Shown: positions 51,493-60,881, counted from the stretch's first letter. The stretch: DNA of 64,000 nucleotides from Bacteroidales bacterium (GCA_017428325.1 JAFRRA010000004.1:62001-126000); one strand, 5' to 3'. Numbers and translations: made by a program. Notes: a model not told the origin generated them from the letters alone.

Positions 51493-53052
51493 CTATTTCC
51501 TCCCTTTCATCAGTTCAACAAACGGATTCATGTAATTGGCGCCCTTCTCGGTCACGCCGTCAAGTCCCTTACCGCCGTTCTTAGGACGTTTCACATCGCC
51601 GAACTTGCCCTGTTCCAGGGTGTTGAAAAGACCCTCGGTGGTCATTTCCTTAAGCAGGGCGATAGCATTGTCCAGAACTTCCTTTGCACGGCTGCGGATG
51701 ATTCCTCCCTCCTTGAACTCAACTTCCTCTCCGATATCGTGGAGATTGTTGAAAATGTAGTTGGCGTTCTCGATTGAAAGGAAACGGTCGCTCATGAACG
51801 GTGTGTGGATCGCCTCGGTAGGCATACCCAGAAGCTGGAGGCCCTGATGTGTCCAGATGCCCACGATGTTGAACAGGGCGTCCTGGATATGGCCCCTGAA
51901 GATATTTCCGGTCATGAACTTTGTAGGCGGCATATACTTCAGCGGAGCCTTAGGGAAGATTTCCCTTGTCATCTGTGCCTGGGCAAGTTCCAGAAGGAAT
52001 CCGTTCTTGTGCATAGGATCCATCTCGAATGCGTGGCCCAGTCCCATCTGCTCCTCAGGCAGACCGGCGAACAGAGCCAGCTGCTCGTTTATTAGGTCTG
52101 AAGCCAGCACGGTATGCGCGGCCTCGATGGCGTCTGCGGTTGTGAGATAGTTGTCCTCTCCAGTGTTTATGATTACTCCGGCAAAGCCGTTGATTATCCT
52201 TGAGAAATACTGGTCTATCAGGGTGCGCTGCATATTGATGTCGCGGAAGAGGATTCCGTAAAGCGCATCGTTGAGCATAACATCCAGACCCTCAAGGGCT
52301 CCCATAATCGCGATCTCAGGCATGCAAAGTCCAGAGCAGTAGTTGCAGAGGCGGATGTAGCGGTGAAGTTCCTCACCTACTTCGTCCAGTGCCTTGCGCA
52401 TTATGCGGAAGTTCTCCTGGGTGGCGAACGTTCCGCCGAATCCTTCTGTGGTTGCTCCGTAAGGCACATAGTCCAGAAGGCTCTGGCCAGTGGTTCGGAT
52501 AACGGCAATGATATCCGCTCCCTGCCTTGCAGCGGCCTGGGCCTGAACAACATCCTCGTAGATGTTACCCGTGGCCACAATCACATAGATGTATGGGCGG
52601 GCGCGGTCCTCTCCGTACTCGGCAACATATTTTTCCCTGCGAAGGCGGTGATTGCGGATCCTTTCTATGGTCGCGTCAATCACAGGCTGAACAGCAGCCT
52701 GAAGGACCTTAGGATCCGTAATGCGGGCTTCCTTTGTGATATCGAAGCCCTCGTTTGCAATTTTTTCAGCAATCTGCTGCGGAGAAAGGCCTGTGGCTAT
52801 CATCGCATTGGCAATGTAGAACATCACTCCCTGCGACAGCACCCCTTTCTCCTTGAGCGAATCTACCAGGACATTGGGAAGCGGGACGGCACTCTCGTCC
52901 ACGCCGTCTATGCCCAGGGCGCGGGCGATTGTCCTTTCCGTAGCGACGGTAGTATAGCGCTCCACAAAAGCCTGAACTTCGACCGCAACCTTCTCTGCCA
53001 AGGATTTGGCCAAAGCGACTTTCTCAAAATCTAAACCTACTTTACTCTGCAT
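51493..53052 (-). CDS. kamD: Beta-lysine 5,6-aminomutase alpha subunit KamD
   Basis: The large subunit of the B12- and PLP-dependent aminomutase, 519 residues, the usual size. Recognisable stretches are VIRTTGQSLLDYVPYGATTE, YIRLCNYCSGLCMPEIAIMG and MFMSDR-like PFMSDRFLSIENANYIF. It acts in the second step of lysine fermentation on L-beta-lysine. Neighbours: kamC 30 nt upstream, kamE 2 nt downstream. Confidence 0.95.
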   Translation of the reverse strand: MQSKVGLDFEKVALAKSLAEKVAVEVQAFVERYTTVATERTIARALGIDGVDESAVPLPNVLVDSLKEKGVLSQGVMFYIANAMIATGLSPQQIAEKIANEGFDITKEARITDPKVLQAAVQPVIDATIERIRNHRLRREKYVAEYGEDRARPYIYVIVATGNIYEDVVQAQAAARQGADIIAVIRTTGQSLLDYVPYGATTEGFGGTFATQENFRIMRKALDEVGEELHRYIRLCNYCSGLCMPEIAIMGALEGLDVMLNDALYGILFRDINMQRTLIDQYFSRIINGFAGVIINTGEDNYLTTADAIEAAHTVLASDLINEQLALFAGLPEEQMGLGHAFEMDPMHKNGFLLELAQAQMTREIFPKAPLKYMPPTKFMTGNIFRGHIQDALFNIVGIWTHQGLQLLGMPTEAIHTPFMSDRFLSIENANYIFNNLHDIGEEVEFKEGGIIRSRAKEVLDNAIALLKEMTTEGLFNTLEQGKFGDVKRPKNGGKGLDGVTEKGANYMNPFVELMKGRK

Positions 53053-53082
53053 ATTCAGTCAGTTAGTCGTGAAGTACTTATA

Positions 53083-54486
53083 TTAATCTTTGTTTTCGTT
53101 CAATATCTTTTCCGCCTCGTCCAGCCACTTTGCGTCAATGTCCAGGCTGCGGGCCACGTTGATGGCCTCGTGCGGGATCTCCCCTTCCGATGTCTCTTCC
53201 AGGGTGTAATCCATCTGCCCATCCACCAGTCCTCGCACTTTCAGGCGGCGGAAGAAATCTCCCGGCACATTGTAGTGGGTTGTCATGAGGACGGATATTT
53301 TCTTGTTTTTCAATATGTTCAAAAGAGCTGTCACCAAAGCCGTACCCTCTATCGGGTTAGTGGTCCTGGCAGGCTCGTCTATCAAGGCCAGCATCCGGCT
53401 TCCGGTAACCATTCCCTTCAGCACGTTGTCTATCGCCTTTACCTCTCCTGCAAAGGAACTCAGACCGGAGGCAAGGTCCTGGTCATCGCCGATGCATACC
53501 CTAATATCCTCCTTAATGTCTATTGTCGCCGATGCGGCAGCCACTCCGAAGCCGAACTGGAAAAGCAGCTGGTTGAGTGCCGTCATCTTCAGCACTACGG
53601 TCTTTCCGCCCATATTCGCCCCGATAATGGTAACGCTCTCGAGACCGAACTGCAAATCAACAGGAATGAACACTTTCTTCTTTCCCCCGATTGCCGCCTG
53701 TGTCTCATACTTGTGGACGACATAAGGATGGAACAGTCCTGCATATGAAGTCCTGGAATCATCAGAAATCTTCGGGATGCAAAGGCCCATCATCTTCATC
53801 TGCAACGCTTTGGCAAGCAACACATCCAGGTCTCCCAACGCATCCATTCCCTCTTTGATTTCGGACAGATGGTTCTTCAGCATATGGGAGAGGTTCTCCC
53901 TGATATCCCTTTCCAGCAGCCGCTCTTTCTCCAACAGTTCCAGAAGTCTCGGCGATGAGAGTTTCAAATCAGGTGAAAGACCCTGCAGTTTCCTGATATC
54001 CGCCCTTATCCTTCCAAGCTCCTTGGAATACATGTCGTATACGTAGAAGCTCTCTATCTTCATCCCGTCCGGGTCGAGTATCCTTACAACAGCCTCAAGG
54101 TCAGGAATATGAACTCCATCCAGATTTAGCGTAGCGGCTTCCCTGGCTACATTACCGGCCAGAAGTGCCAGGTACTTGATCTCGAACAGGTCCACATCAT
54201 CCAGAACCACATCCCTTGAAAGACGGTCCAGGGTTCCGCTGATGTCCCTCAGGCACATCAGCCTGTGTTTCAGCGATGCCAGAGCTGAAGAAGCCGCTCC
54301 TCCGCCCTCCACATATAGAGTGCGGTAGCAATCCCCCAGAAGAGTGAAAGCCTTCTGGATTTCCACCCTTGAGGTCATAAACGGAGACTGCAGCAGACGG
54401 CTGCGGCCGTAAGACGACTGCAACTGGAGTTCATCAACCATGAACCTCAGCCCGCAAGGAATATCAAGACATTCTTTCAGTAACAT
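53083..54486 (-). CDS. kamC: Lysine 5,6-aminomutase reactivase ATPase KamC (MutS-like)
   Basis: MutS-related ATPase of 467 residues. The C-terminal ATPase domain has a Walker A in IIGANMGGKTVVLKMTALNQ and a Walker B in MLALIDEPARTTNP, followed by the switch-like VLMTTHYN. The N-terminal half is helical and lacks the mismatch-recognition domain. This family is known in kam operons as the ATPase part of the reactivating factor that removes damaged cobalamin from KamDE. The MutS resemblance reflects the ATPase only; a DNA-repair role is unlikely in this operon. It is 1 nt after kamB. Confidence 0.88.
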   Translation of the reverse strand: MLLKECLDIPCGLRFMVDELQLQSSYGRSRLLQSPFMTSRVEIQKAFTLLGDCYRTLYVEGGGAASSALASLKHRLMCLRDISGTLDRLSRDVVLDDVDLFEIKYLALLAGNVAREAATLNLDGVHIPDLEAVVRILDPDGMKIESFYVYDMYSKELGRIRADIRKLQGLSPDLKLSSPRLLELLEKERLLERDIRENLSHMLKNHLSEIKEGMDALGDLDVLLAKALQMKMMGLCIPKISDDSRTSYAGLFHPYVVHKYETQAAIGGKKKVFIPVDLQFGLESVTIIGANMGGKTVVLKMTALNQLLFQFGFGVAAASATIDIKEDIRVCIGDDQDLASGLSSFAGEVKAIDNVLKGMVTGSRMLALIDEPARTTNPIEGTALVTALLNILKNKKISVLMTTHYNVPGDFFRRLKVRGLVDGQMDYTLEETSEGEIPHEAINVARSLDIDAKWLDEAEKILNENKD

Positions 54487-54487
54487 C

Positions 54488-55504
54488 CTAAATATTGTCT
54501 CCGTTTTTAACTATATCATATACAGGCACTTGTACTGCCTCATACATTTTCTTGCACAATAGGTCCGAATCCAGCACGATACCCCGTGGAGAAACCGGAT
54601 TGACGCATACGGCTATCAGCCTGCTGCGTCTAGTCACCCTGAGCCTTCCCCCTTTCCTGAGAAAGATTCTCCAGTTCTGCTCATTGACGAATATCTTGGT
54701 GAAATCTCTCACCACCAGCTCGATCTCCTTTACTCTCCTGGAGTCTGAAATCAAGCCCAGGAACCTGTCCGTCAAAGCTCCCGCTACGAAAACCGCCTCG
54801 CATCTTCCCGTCAGATCATCCTTGATCCTGTCTATGGCAAGGGAGGACTCCACCTGGAAATCTATGATATTCCCCTCACTGTCCATTCCCCATACGCCCT
54901 TTTCCTTGCCGTCAAAGGCAGATCGGTACTTTTCCTCTGCCATATCCAGCCGCACCAGTTCCACAATGAACTTTGTCCTTCTTACAAGGGTCTCCAAATC
55001 AGCCGAATAGGCCGCACCCGTCGTAAGTATCAGACTTTCACTGATAATGGGAGAAGCGCTGCTCAGCCTTGAAAGCGCCCCGTCCACTATCGTAAGGTCC
55101 GGCGTGAACTTCTCCACGCTCTGGACCCATCTGGAAAGGGATTGGGCAGACGAAGGTCCGCTCAGCATCACCTTTCCCCCTCTCACCACGCGGGCAGTGA
55201 CTATCCTGCCCAATGAACTTCTCTCGGAAGTAATCTCCAGAAGATCGCTGAGAAGTTGCCTTCTGGCGTAAAAGACTTCTGAAGTTGAGAATATTGTACC
55301 TTCCTTGAGTATTATCTCAGGCTTGGCCGTTCCGGTCACCTGATCCTTGCTCTCCCCGTCTATCCCGATAGAGGTTACCGCCACGTGAAAGGATGACGGT
55401 AACCTTTCCAGGATATAATTCAGGCACACTGTCTTTCCGGTGTTCTTCTCCAGCCCTACTATCGAGAGGCTTTTGAGGTTTTGTATCTGACCGATGAAAG
55501 ACAT
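54488..55504 (-). CDS. kamB: Lysine 5,6-aminomutase reactivase subunit KamB
   Basis: The 338-residue protein begins with a P-loop-like segment, SIVGLEKNTGKTVCLNYIL, which resembles nucleotide-binding proteins although the spacing is not the textbook Walker A. It occupies the kamB position (kamA-kamB-kamC-kamD-kamE) known from Fusobacterium and Clostridium. It is assigned on this synteny and length. It probably cooperates with KamC to restore inactivated aminomutase. The gap to kamA is 10 nt, and to kamC 1 nt. Confidence 0.82.
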   Translation of the reverse strand: MSFIGQIQNLKSLSIVGLEKNTGKTVCLNYILERLPSSFHVAVTSIGIDGESKDQVTGTAKPEIILKEGTIFSTSEVFYARRQLLSDLLEITSERSSLGRIVTARVVRGGKVMLSGPSSAQSLSRWVQSVEKFTPDLTIVDGALSRLSSASPIISESLILTTGAAYSADLETLVRRTKFIVELVRLDMAEEKYRSAFDGKEKGVWGMDSEGNIIDFQVESSLAIDRIKDDLTGRCEAVFVAGALTDRFLGLISDSRRVKEIELVVRDFTKIFVNEQNWRIFLRKGGRLRVTRRSRLIAVCVNPVSPRGIVLDSDLLCKKMYEAVQVPVYDIVKNGDNI

Positions 55505-55514
55505 TGCGCATCAG

Positions 55515-56849
55515 TTACTTCTTCTTTGCAACCTTCTTTGCTGCAGGCTTCTTTGCCGGAGCCTTTTTGGCTTTCTTTGCCGCAGCGGCAAGCTTTGCAC
55601 GATACTTGACAGCCCTGTCCTCCCTTGCAAGGTGAGCAGGCTGAATTGTCATCTGCTTTCCTTCCAGGAGGGATACGACACCGTCGCATTCCTTGTTCTC
55701 CTTGCAATACTTGCAGTTGCACTTGGATGGCTTGTAATCCTCAGGCTCGGAGTAAGTTGTGATAACGCCCTCGTAGTTTCTCAGGACAACCTTTCCTGGA
55801 GCCTGGGAAATAACATAGTTAGGCATTACCGGAGTCTTGCCGCCTCCGCCCGGAGCGTCAACCACGAAGGTTGGAACAGCATAGCCGCTGGTATGTCCCC
55901 TCAGTCCCTCGATGATTTCTATACCCTTTGAAACAGGGGTACGGAAATGCTCGATACCCATAGAGAGGTCGCACTGGTAGATGTAGTAAGGCCTTACCCT
56001 CATCTTCACCAGCTCGTGAACCAGCTTCTTCATGATGTTCACACAGTCGTTGATACCGCGGAGCAGAACACTCTGGTTTCCAAGAGGAATACCGGCGTCA
56101 GCCAGCCTTGCGCAGGCTGCAGAGCTCTCCGGAGTAACTTCCTGAGGATGGTTGAAGTGGGTGTTGAGCCAGATTGGATGGTACTTCTTGAGCATGTTGC
56201 AAAGCTCAGGAGTGATTCTCTGAGGGCAAACCACAGGTGTACGGGTACCGATCCTTATTATCTCCACGTGCTTGATTGTACGGAGCTTGCTTATGATGTA
56301 CTCGAGCCTCTCGTCCGGAACCATCAGGGCGTCACCTCCTGAAAGCAGAACGTCCCTGACCTGAGGGGTGTTCCTGATGTACTCGATAGCCTTCTCCACG
56401 TTGTCCATAGAGGTTGCGGCGTCTGTCTGGCCGGCGAACCTTCTTCTGGTGCAGTGGCGGCAATACATTGAGCACATGTCGGTTATAAGCAGGAGCACTC
56501 TGTCCGGATAACGGTGGGTCAGCCCCGGGACAGGAGAATCCGTATCCTCGTGCAGAGGGTCCAGAAGGTCTGCCTCGGCGCGATGGGTCTCGTTGACCGT
56601 AGGGATGCACTGTTTCCTTACCGGATCTTCAGGGTTGTTCGGATCAATAAGGCTCAGATAATATGGAGTGATGGCCATCCTGATAGTCTTCAGAGACTTG
56701 CGGATGCCTTCCTCCTCTTCCTTGGAAAGCTTTATGTACTTCTTCAGCTTCTCAAGGGTCTCAATCCTGTTTCTTACCTGCCATTTCCAGTCGTTCCACT
56801 GGGCGTCGGTAACCTCGGGAAAGAGCTGTTTTCTTCTTGAAACTGCCAT
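55515..56849 (-). CDS. kamA: Lysine 2,3-aminomutase KamA with Lys/Ala-rich C-terminal tail
   Basis: Radical SAM, PLP-dependent enzyme that turns L-lysine into L-beta-lysine, the entry step. The 444-residue protein has the [4Fe-4S] motif CSMYCRHC (Cys126, Cys130, Cys133), and VDAPGGGGKTPVMPNYV, whose lysine is the PLP anchor. A zinc-type cysteine cluster near the C-terminus is CNCKYCKENKEC. The last 27 or so residues are a Lys/Ala/Pro tail (AKKAKKAPAKKPAAKKVAKK and one more K), absent from the well-known clostridial enzyme. It resembles histone-H1-like tails. The kdd-kamA gap is 11 nt. Confidence 0.95.
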   Translation of the reverse strand: MAVSRRKQLFPEVTDAQWNDWKWQVRNRIETLEKLKKYIKLSKEEEEGIRKSLKTIRMAITPYYLSLIDPNNPEDPVRKQCIPTVNETHRAEADLLDPLHEDTDSPVPGLTHRYPDRVLLLITDMCSMYCRHCTRRRFAGQTDAATSMDNVEKAIEYIRNTPQVRDVLLSGGDALMVPDERLEYIISKLRTIKHVEIIRIGTRTPVVCPQRITPELCNMLKKYHPIWLNTHFNHPQEVTPESSAACARLADAGIPLGNQSVLLRGINDCVNIMKKLVHELVKMRVRPYYIYQCDLSMGIEHFRTPVSKGIEIIEGLRGHTSGYAVPTFVVDAPGGGGKTPVMPNYVISQAPGKVVLRNYEGVITTYSEPEDYKPSKCNCKYCKENKECDGVVSLLEGKQMTIQPAHLAREDRAVKYRAKLAAAAKKAKKAPAKKPAAKKVAKKK

Positions 56850-56860
56850 AAAATCAGTAA

Positions 56861-57934
56861 TTAAGCGTAAAGTTCCTCAAATATCTTTCTCAGTTTCTCG
56901 CACTCGCGGAGTTCCTGGAGAGTGATCTCGGCGTGACCCTTGGTATAGCCGTTGCCGATAATCATGTTGACATCTGCTCCGATACCCTCTGCTCCCAATG
57001 CAGCCTTTGTGAAGCTGGTAGCCATTGAGAAGAAGTAAACGATACCGTCGTCCTTGGTGCAGAGCACTGCTGTCATCTCCTGGTCCGGAACGTTTACGCA
57101 GTTGATGGTAACGTCTGCCATCTTGCCGTCTGTGAGCTTGCTTACAAGTTCGTAAACCTGTACTGGAGTCATTCCCTTAACGCTCTCTACAACATCGCAG
57201 AAGCCGAGATCCTTGATACGGTTGGTAGACTTTGGACTGTTGGCAAGACCGATAACCTTACCGGTGACGCCTACCCTCTTCTTGGCCTCGTAGCAGCAGA
57301 GCATTCCGCTCTTTCCGCCTGCGCCAAGGATTACTACAGTCTGTCCGCACTGGCAGAGCTTTGCAGTCTGGGCAGGAGCTCCTGCTACGTCCAAAGCGCT
57401 AAGAGCCAGCTTCTCAGGCATATCGTTAGGAATCTTAGCGTAGATGCCGCTCTCGAAGAGGATGGCCTTTCCCTTGATGTCTACCTGGTCAACATCTGCC
57501 TTGATGTTGAGAATCTCGTCTATTCTGAGAGGAGTCAGGGACAGGGAAACCAGAGTAGCGATGCGGTCGCCCTCCTTCAGGTCTATCTTGCCCTTTAGGG
57601 CGTCTCCGATCTTCTCGACTGTTCCCAGAAGCATACCTCCGGAACCGGTACGGCGGTTGCGGTGCTTGCCCTGAAGCTCCACGTTAAGGAGCATCTCCTT
57701 CTTGATTTCCTCCATTACCTCGGCCTCGTCGTTAGGATTCTTGGCCTGGGACTTTGCATAGTTGTGGATATCAGTGAAAGAAGCTGAGTCTATGTTGAGT
57801 GTCTGGACATCTATGAGAATCTCGTTGTCGTAGATCTCGTCCATATTGTTGTCCAACTTGTTGGCTGGCTGCGGCAGAACGCCTACAGGCTCGATTACAC
57901 GGTGGGTACCGTAGCGATTTCCATGTTTTTGCAT
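56861..57934 (-). CDS. kdd: L-erythro-3,5-diaminohexanoate dehydrogenase Kdd
   Basis: Oxidatively deaminates 3,5-diaminohexanoate to 3-keto-5-aminohexanoate with NAD+, supplying NADH. The 357-residue protein has a Rossmann glycine motif VVILGAGGKSGMLCCYEA near residue 200 and family blocks HRNRRTGSGGMLLGTVEKI and PTPVGVLPQ-like VGVLPQPANKLDN at the start. It sits 11 nt before kamA and 39 nt after kce, the standard lysine operon neighbourhood. Assignment is firm. Confidence 0.94.
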   Translation of the reverse strand: MQKHGNRYGTHRVIEPVGVLPQPANKLDNNMDEIYDNEILIDVQTLNIDSASFTDIHNYAKSQAKNPNDEAEVMEEIKKEMLLNVELQGKHRNRRTGSGGMLLGTVEKIGDALKGKIDLKEGDRIATLVSLSLTPLRIDEILNIKADVDQVDIKGKAILFESGIYAKIPNDMPEKLALSALDVAGAPAQTAKLCQCGQTVVILGAGGKSGMLCCYEAKKRVGVTGKVIGLANSPKSTNRIKDLGFCDVVESVKGMTPVQVYELVSKLTDGKMADVTINCVNVPDQEMTAVLCTKDDGIVYFFSMATSFTKAALGAEGIGADVNMIIGNGYTKGHAEITLQELRECEKLRKIFEELYA

Positions 57935-57973
57935 ATTGTTTGTCTTGTGTTTTATTGTTGTTCAACGATTTGA

Positions 57974-58807
57974 TTATTTGCGTGGTGCTAGACCGAGTAT
58001 CTCGCGGGCCTCGTGGCTGTTGGCTACAGGCCTTCCGAGTTCGTTCGCCAGGCGGACGACCTTCTCAACCAGGGCGCCGTTGGACGGAGCCAGAACGCCT
58101 CTTGACAGATAGAGATTGTCCTCAAAGCCAACCCTTACGTTACCGCCCATGGCGATAGCGGCTGCGGCCATCGGGAATGCGTGGCGGCCTACTCCGGTAA
58201 CTGTCCAGGTACTGCCTTCAGGAATTCCGTTAACAAGCCAGCAGAGGTTGGCAACGGTAGCCGGTGTACATCCAGGTACTCCGAGAACGAAATTGAACTG
58301 CATAGGAGCCCCGGGAGCCTGGCCTTTGCGGGCCATGTTGAGGATTGTATCCAGATGTCCCATCTCAAAGCACTCGTACTCAGGCTTGATGCCGCGTTCC
58401 ATCATCCGGGCGCCGAAAGCCCTCATTGTAGGCATTGTGTTGTCGAAGATCTCGTCTCCGAAGTTGCAGGTTCCGCAGTCGAGGGTGGCCATCTCAGGCA
58501 GCGGATCGGTGTCCGTGCTCTGAAGCCTCTCGTCCGGTGTCATTCCTACTGCTCCACCCGTGGAAGGGATGAGGATTACGTCAGGACAAACCTTCAGGAT
58601 TGCCTCTTCGCACTCCTGGAAGCGGTCTCTGGACTGGGTTGGAGTACCGTCGTCCCATCTTACGTGAAGATGCACGATGGCCGCACCGGCGTCAACAGCG
58701 CTCTTTGCCTCCCTGACAATCTCCTCAACAGTGTAAGGAACGGCAGGATTCTGGGCCTTGGTAACTTCTGCGCCACAAATGGCGGCTGTGATTATCAGTT
58801 TGTCCAT
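57974..58807 (-). CDS. kce: 3-keto-5-aminohexanoate cleavage enzyme Kce
   Basis: Zn-dependent enzyme (BKACE/DUF849 fold) that combines 3-keto-5-aminohexanoate with acetyl-CoA to give acetoacetate and L-3-aminobutyryl-CoA. The ATG at 58807 (277 residues, MDKLIITAAICGAEVTKAQN) is chosen because relatives begin there and an AAGG purine run precedes it. A longer reading to 58831 would overlap kal. Zinc ligands are in AIVHLHVRWDDG. Other blocks are STGGAVGMTPDERL and GDEIFDNTMPTMRA. It lies 5 nt after kal. Confidence 0.94.
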   Translation of the reverse strand: MDKLIITAAICGAEVTKAQNPAVPYTVEEIVREAKSAVDAGAAIVHLHVRWDDGTPTQSRDRFQECEEAILKVCPDVILIPSTGGAVGMTPDERLQSTDTDPLPEMATLDCGTCNFGDEIFDNTMPTMRAFGARMMERGIKPEYECFEMGHLDTILNMARKGQAPGAPMQFNFVLGVPGCTPATVANLCWLVNGIPEGSTWTVTGVGRHAFPMAAAAIAMGGNVRVGFEDNLYLSRGVLAPSNGALVEKVVRLANELGRPVANSHEAREILGLAPRK

Positions 58808-58812
58808 AATCC

Positions 58813-59202
58813 TTACTTTTTTCTCTGGCATTTAAGTGGAACCACGCAGGTTCCGCTTGCGCGGCATACTACGATTGGCTCTTCTAAAACGTCTGCTGCT
58901 GAGTCAGATACGTCTGGACGAGGTGCGATGACCTTGCGTGCCTCGAATGTCATCTTGCGGGATGTGTTGCCTATGTTGGTTATCTCGCCAGTAGCCTCGA
59001 TATAGTCTCCTGCATATACAGGGGCGATGAATTCAACATTGTCATATGCCTTGAAAAGTCCCTCGTCACCATCGTTGATGATGAGAAGTTCGGTAGCCAC
59101 GTCGCCAAAAAGTTTCAGCATGTGCGCTCCGTCAACAAGGCCTCCGCCGTAATGGGCGTCTTCACCGCCCATTCTTACCCTGATCAAAGATTTTACTGCC
59201 AT
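58813..59202 (-). CDS. kal: 3-aminobutyryl-CoA ammonia-lyase Kal
   Basis: Eliminates ammonia from 3-aminobutyryl-CoA to form crotonyl-CoA. The 129-residue hotdog-fold protein starts [20 protein letters not shown], a diagnostic beginning, with [20 protein letters not shown] in the middle. It is 1 nt from the CoA-transferase alpha gene and 5 nt before kce. Short proteins are hard to assign alone, but sequence and context agree. Confidence 0.93.
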   Translation of the reverse strand: MAVKSLIRVRMGGEDAHYGGGLVDGAHMLKLFGDVATELLIINDGDEGLFKAYDNVEFIAPVYAGDYIEATGEITNIGNTSRKMTFEARKVIAPRPDVSDSAADVLEEPIVVCRASGTCVVPLKCQRKK

Positions 59203-59203
59203 A

Positions 59204-59878
59204 CTATTCTCTTACTTTCTGAAGGTTGTTGGTAGACTGGTAGATGTGGGAAACGAAGACATGAGGTGTGATAACTGCCTCAGGCTTGATTTCTCCTGCA
59301 GGCACAATCTTCTCTGCCTCAACGATTACAACGTCTGCAGCAGCGGCCATCAGAGGGTTGAAGTTCTGGGAAGTACCCACATAGATGCAGTTTCCCCTTT
59401 CGTCTGCAACGGTAGCGCCGATAAGGGCAATATCAGCCCTGAGAGGCTTCTCGAGCAGATAAGTCTTGCCGTCAACCTCTACTGTAGGTTTTCCCTCGGC
59501 GATGACGGTTCCCATTCCGGTAGTGGTGAGGACTCCGCCAAGGCCCGCTCCGCCGCAGCGGATTCTCTCTGCCAGGGTTCCCTGAGGGCAGAATTCGATC
59601 TCAAGCTCGCCTGCGTTCATCTGGGCGGCTGTGTCAGGATTGGTTCCGATATGGGAAACATAGAGTTTCTTGATCTTATGGGCACCGATCAGATTGCCTA
59701 CTCCTATCCCCTGATATGCAGTATCGTTGGAGATGAGGGTCAGATCCTTGACGTCGCTCTTTGCAAGGGCGTCGAGGATATCCAGAGGAGAACCGGCTGA
59801 GAGGAAACCTCCCACCATAATTGTCATACCGTCCTTTACCATAGAAACGGCTTCCTGTAATGAAATTCTTTTATCCAT
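59204..59878 (-). CDS. atoD: Acetate/butyrate:acetoacetate CoA-transferase alpha subunit
   Basis: The other half of the class I CoA-transferase, 224 residues. It begins [20 protein letters not shown] with the GGFLSAGSP loop. CoA-site residues include [20 protein letters not shown] and [16 protein letters not shown]. It is the first gene of the twelve-gene lysine operon, and the beta subunit is encoded 8.5 kb downstream. The region upstream (184 nt to crt) should hold the operon promoter, but no convincing consensus could be placed on the minus strand. Confidence 0.9.
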   Translation of the reverse strand: MDKRISLQEAVSMVKDGMTIMVGGFLSAGSPLDILDALAKSDVKDLTLISNDTAYQGIGVGNLIGAHKIKKLYVSHIGTNPDTAAQMNAGELEIEFCPQGTLAERIRCGGAGLGGVLTTTGMGTVIAEGKPTVEVDGKTYLLEKPLRADIALIGATVADERGNCIYVGTSQNFNPLMAAAADVVIVEAEKIVPAGEIKPEAVITPHVFVSHIYQSTNNLQKVRE

Positions 59879-60062
59879 AAGAAAACGATTTGAATATTAT
59901 TTGTTTTGCACTTTGTTTTACACTTTCTTAATCCAAGCAAATATAATCAAAATGTCCGAAAAAAATAACAACGATGTTATATTTTTATTTCGCAAAATTT
60001 TAAGTAACTTCGCAAGATGCAGGACGGGATGTCCTGAACAAGAATTAAACACATTTCGCTAT

Positions 60063-60842
60063 ATGGAATTCAAAAACCTCATCCTTCAGCAGGAAGGAAA
60101 CATCCGCATCGTAAAGATCAATAATCCCCAGAGCATGAACGCCCTTAATTCACAAGTCCTTGCAGAACTGGACCAGGTGTTCTCGGAAATTGAAAACGAT
60201 CCTCAGACCAATGTCGTAATACTGACAGGTGAAGGCAGGGCCTTCGTGGCCGGGGCGGACATCTCCCAGATGAGCACCATGAACGCCGCACAGGGCAAGG
60301 ATTTCGGGGTCCAGGGCTCCAAAGTCTTCCGCAAGATTGAACTTCTCGGAAAACCTGTGATTGCTGCCATCAACGGCTTCGCTCTCGGCGGCGGCTGTGA
60401 GCTGGCCCTTTCCTGCGATATACGCATAGCTTCCGTAAAGGCGAAGATCGGCCAGCCTGAGGTTGGACTGGGTATCACTCCGGGCTTCTCCGGGACCCAG
60501 AGGCTTCCTAGAATCGTCGGTGAAGGCCGGGCTAAAGAGTTAATATATTCCGCAAAAGCTATCACTGCAGACGAGGCTTTCAGAATCGGTCTGGTTAACA
60601 GGGTCGTTGAACCGGAACAGCTTATGGACGAGGCCCTGACCCTGGCAAAGACCATAGCCAAGAACGCCCCTATCGCCGTAAGGCTCAGCAAGGAGGCCAT
60701 CAACCGCGGAATGCAGACAGATATAGACACGGCTATCGCCATTGAGAACGACCTTTTCGCCCTCTGCTTCTCGACCGAAGACCAGAAGGAAGGTATGAAG
60801 GCTTTCTTCGAGAAGAGGCCTGCAGAATGGAAAAACAAATAA
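60063..60842 (+). CDS. crt: Enoyl-CoA hydratase (crotonase)
   Basis: Hydrates crotonyl-CoA or, in the butyrate direction, dehydrates 3-hydroxybutyryl-CoA. Start at the ATG 60063 gives 259 residues (MEFKNLILQQEGNIRIVKIN), the standard size; the open frame further upstream is not like the family. The oxyanion-hole region is GRAFVAGADISQM and ALGGGCELALSCDIRIA. The second catalytic acid lies in IGQPEVGLGITPGF. It is divergent from the lysine operon and is followed by hbd after 39 nt. A weak -7 candidate (TAACTTCG at 60005) precedes it. Confidence 0.94.
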   Translation: MEFKNLILQQEGNIRIVKINNPQSMNALNSQVLAELDQVFSEIENDPQTNVVILTGEGRAFVAGADISQMSTMNAAQGKDFGVQGSKVFRKIELLGKPVIAAINGFALGGGCELALSCDIRIASVKAKIGQPEVGLGITPGFSGTQRLPRIVGEGRAKELIYSAKAITADEAFRIGLVNRVVEPEQLMDEALTLAKTIAKNAPIAVRLSKEAINRGMQTDIDTAIAIENDLFALCFSTEDQKEGMKAFFEKRPAEWKNK

Positions 60843-60881
60843 CACACATTATAACCATTAACAATTTAAAACTTTAGTACA

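Noticed and set aside
53083-54486. DNA mismatch-repair role for the MutS-like gene
   Set aside because: Only the ATPase domain resembles MutS, there is no mismatch-binding domain, and it lies inside the kam operon in the kamC position.
59727-60062. Extended N-terminus for crt reaching into atoD
   Set aside because: The added part overlaps the divergent gene and is not like crotonases; the ATG at 60063 gives the normal length.
59879-60062. Cobalamin or lysine riboswitch before the lysine operon
   Set aside because: The intergenic region is only 184 nt and shared with crt; I found no B12-box or lysine riboswitch core, though a covariance search would be decisive.
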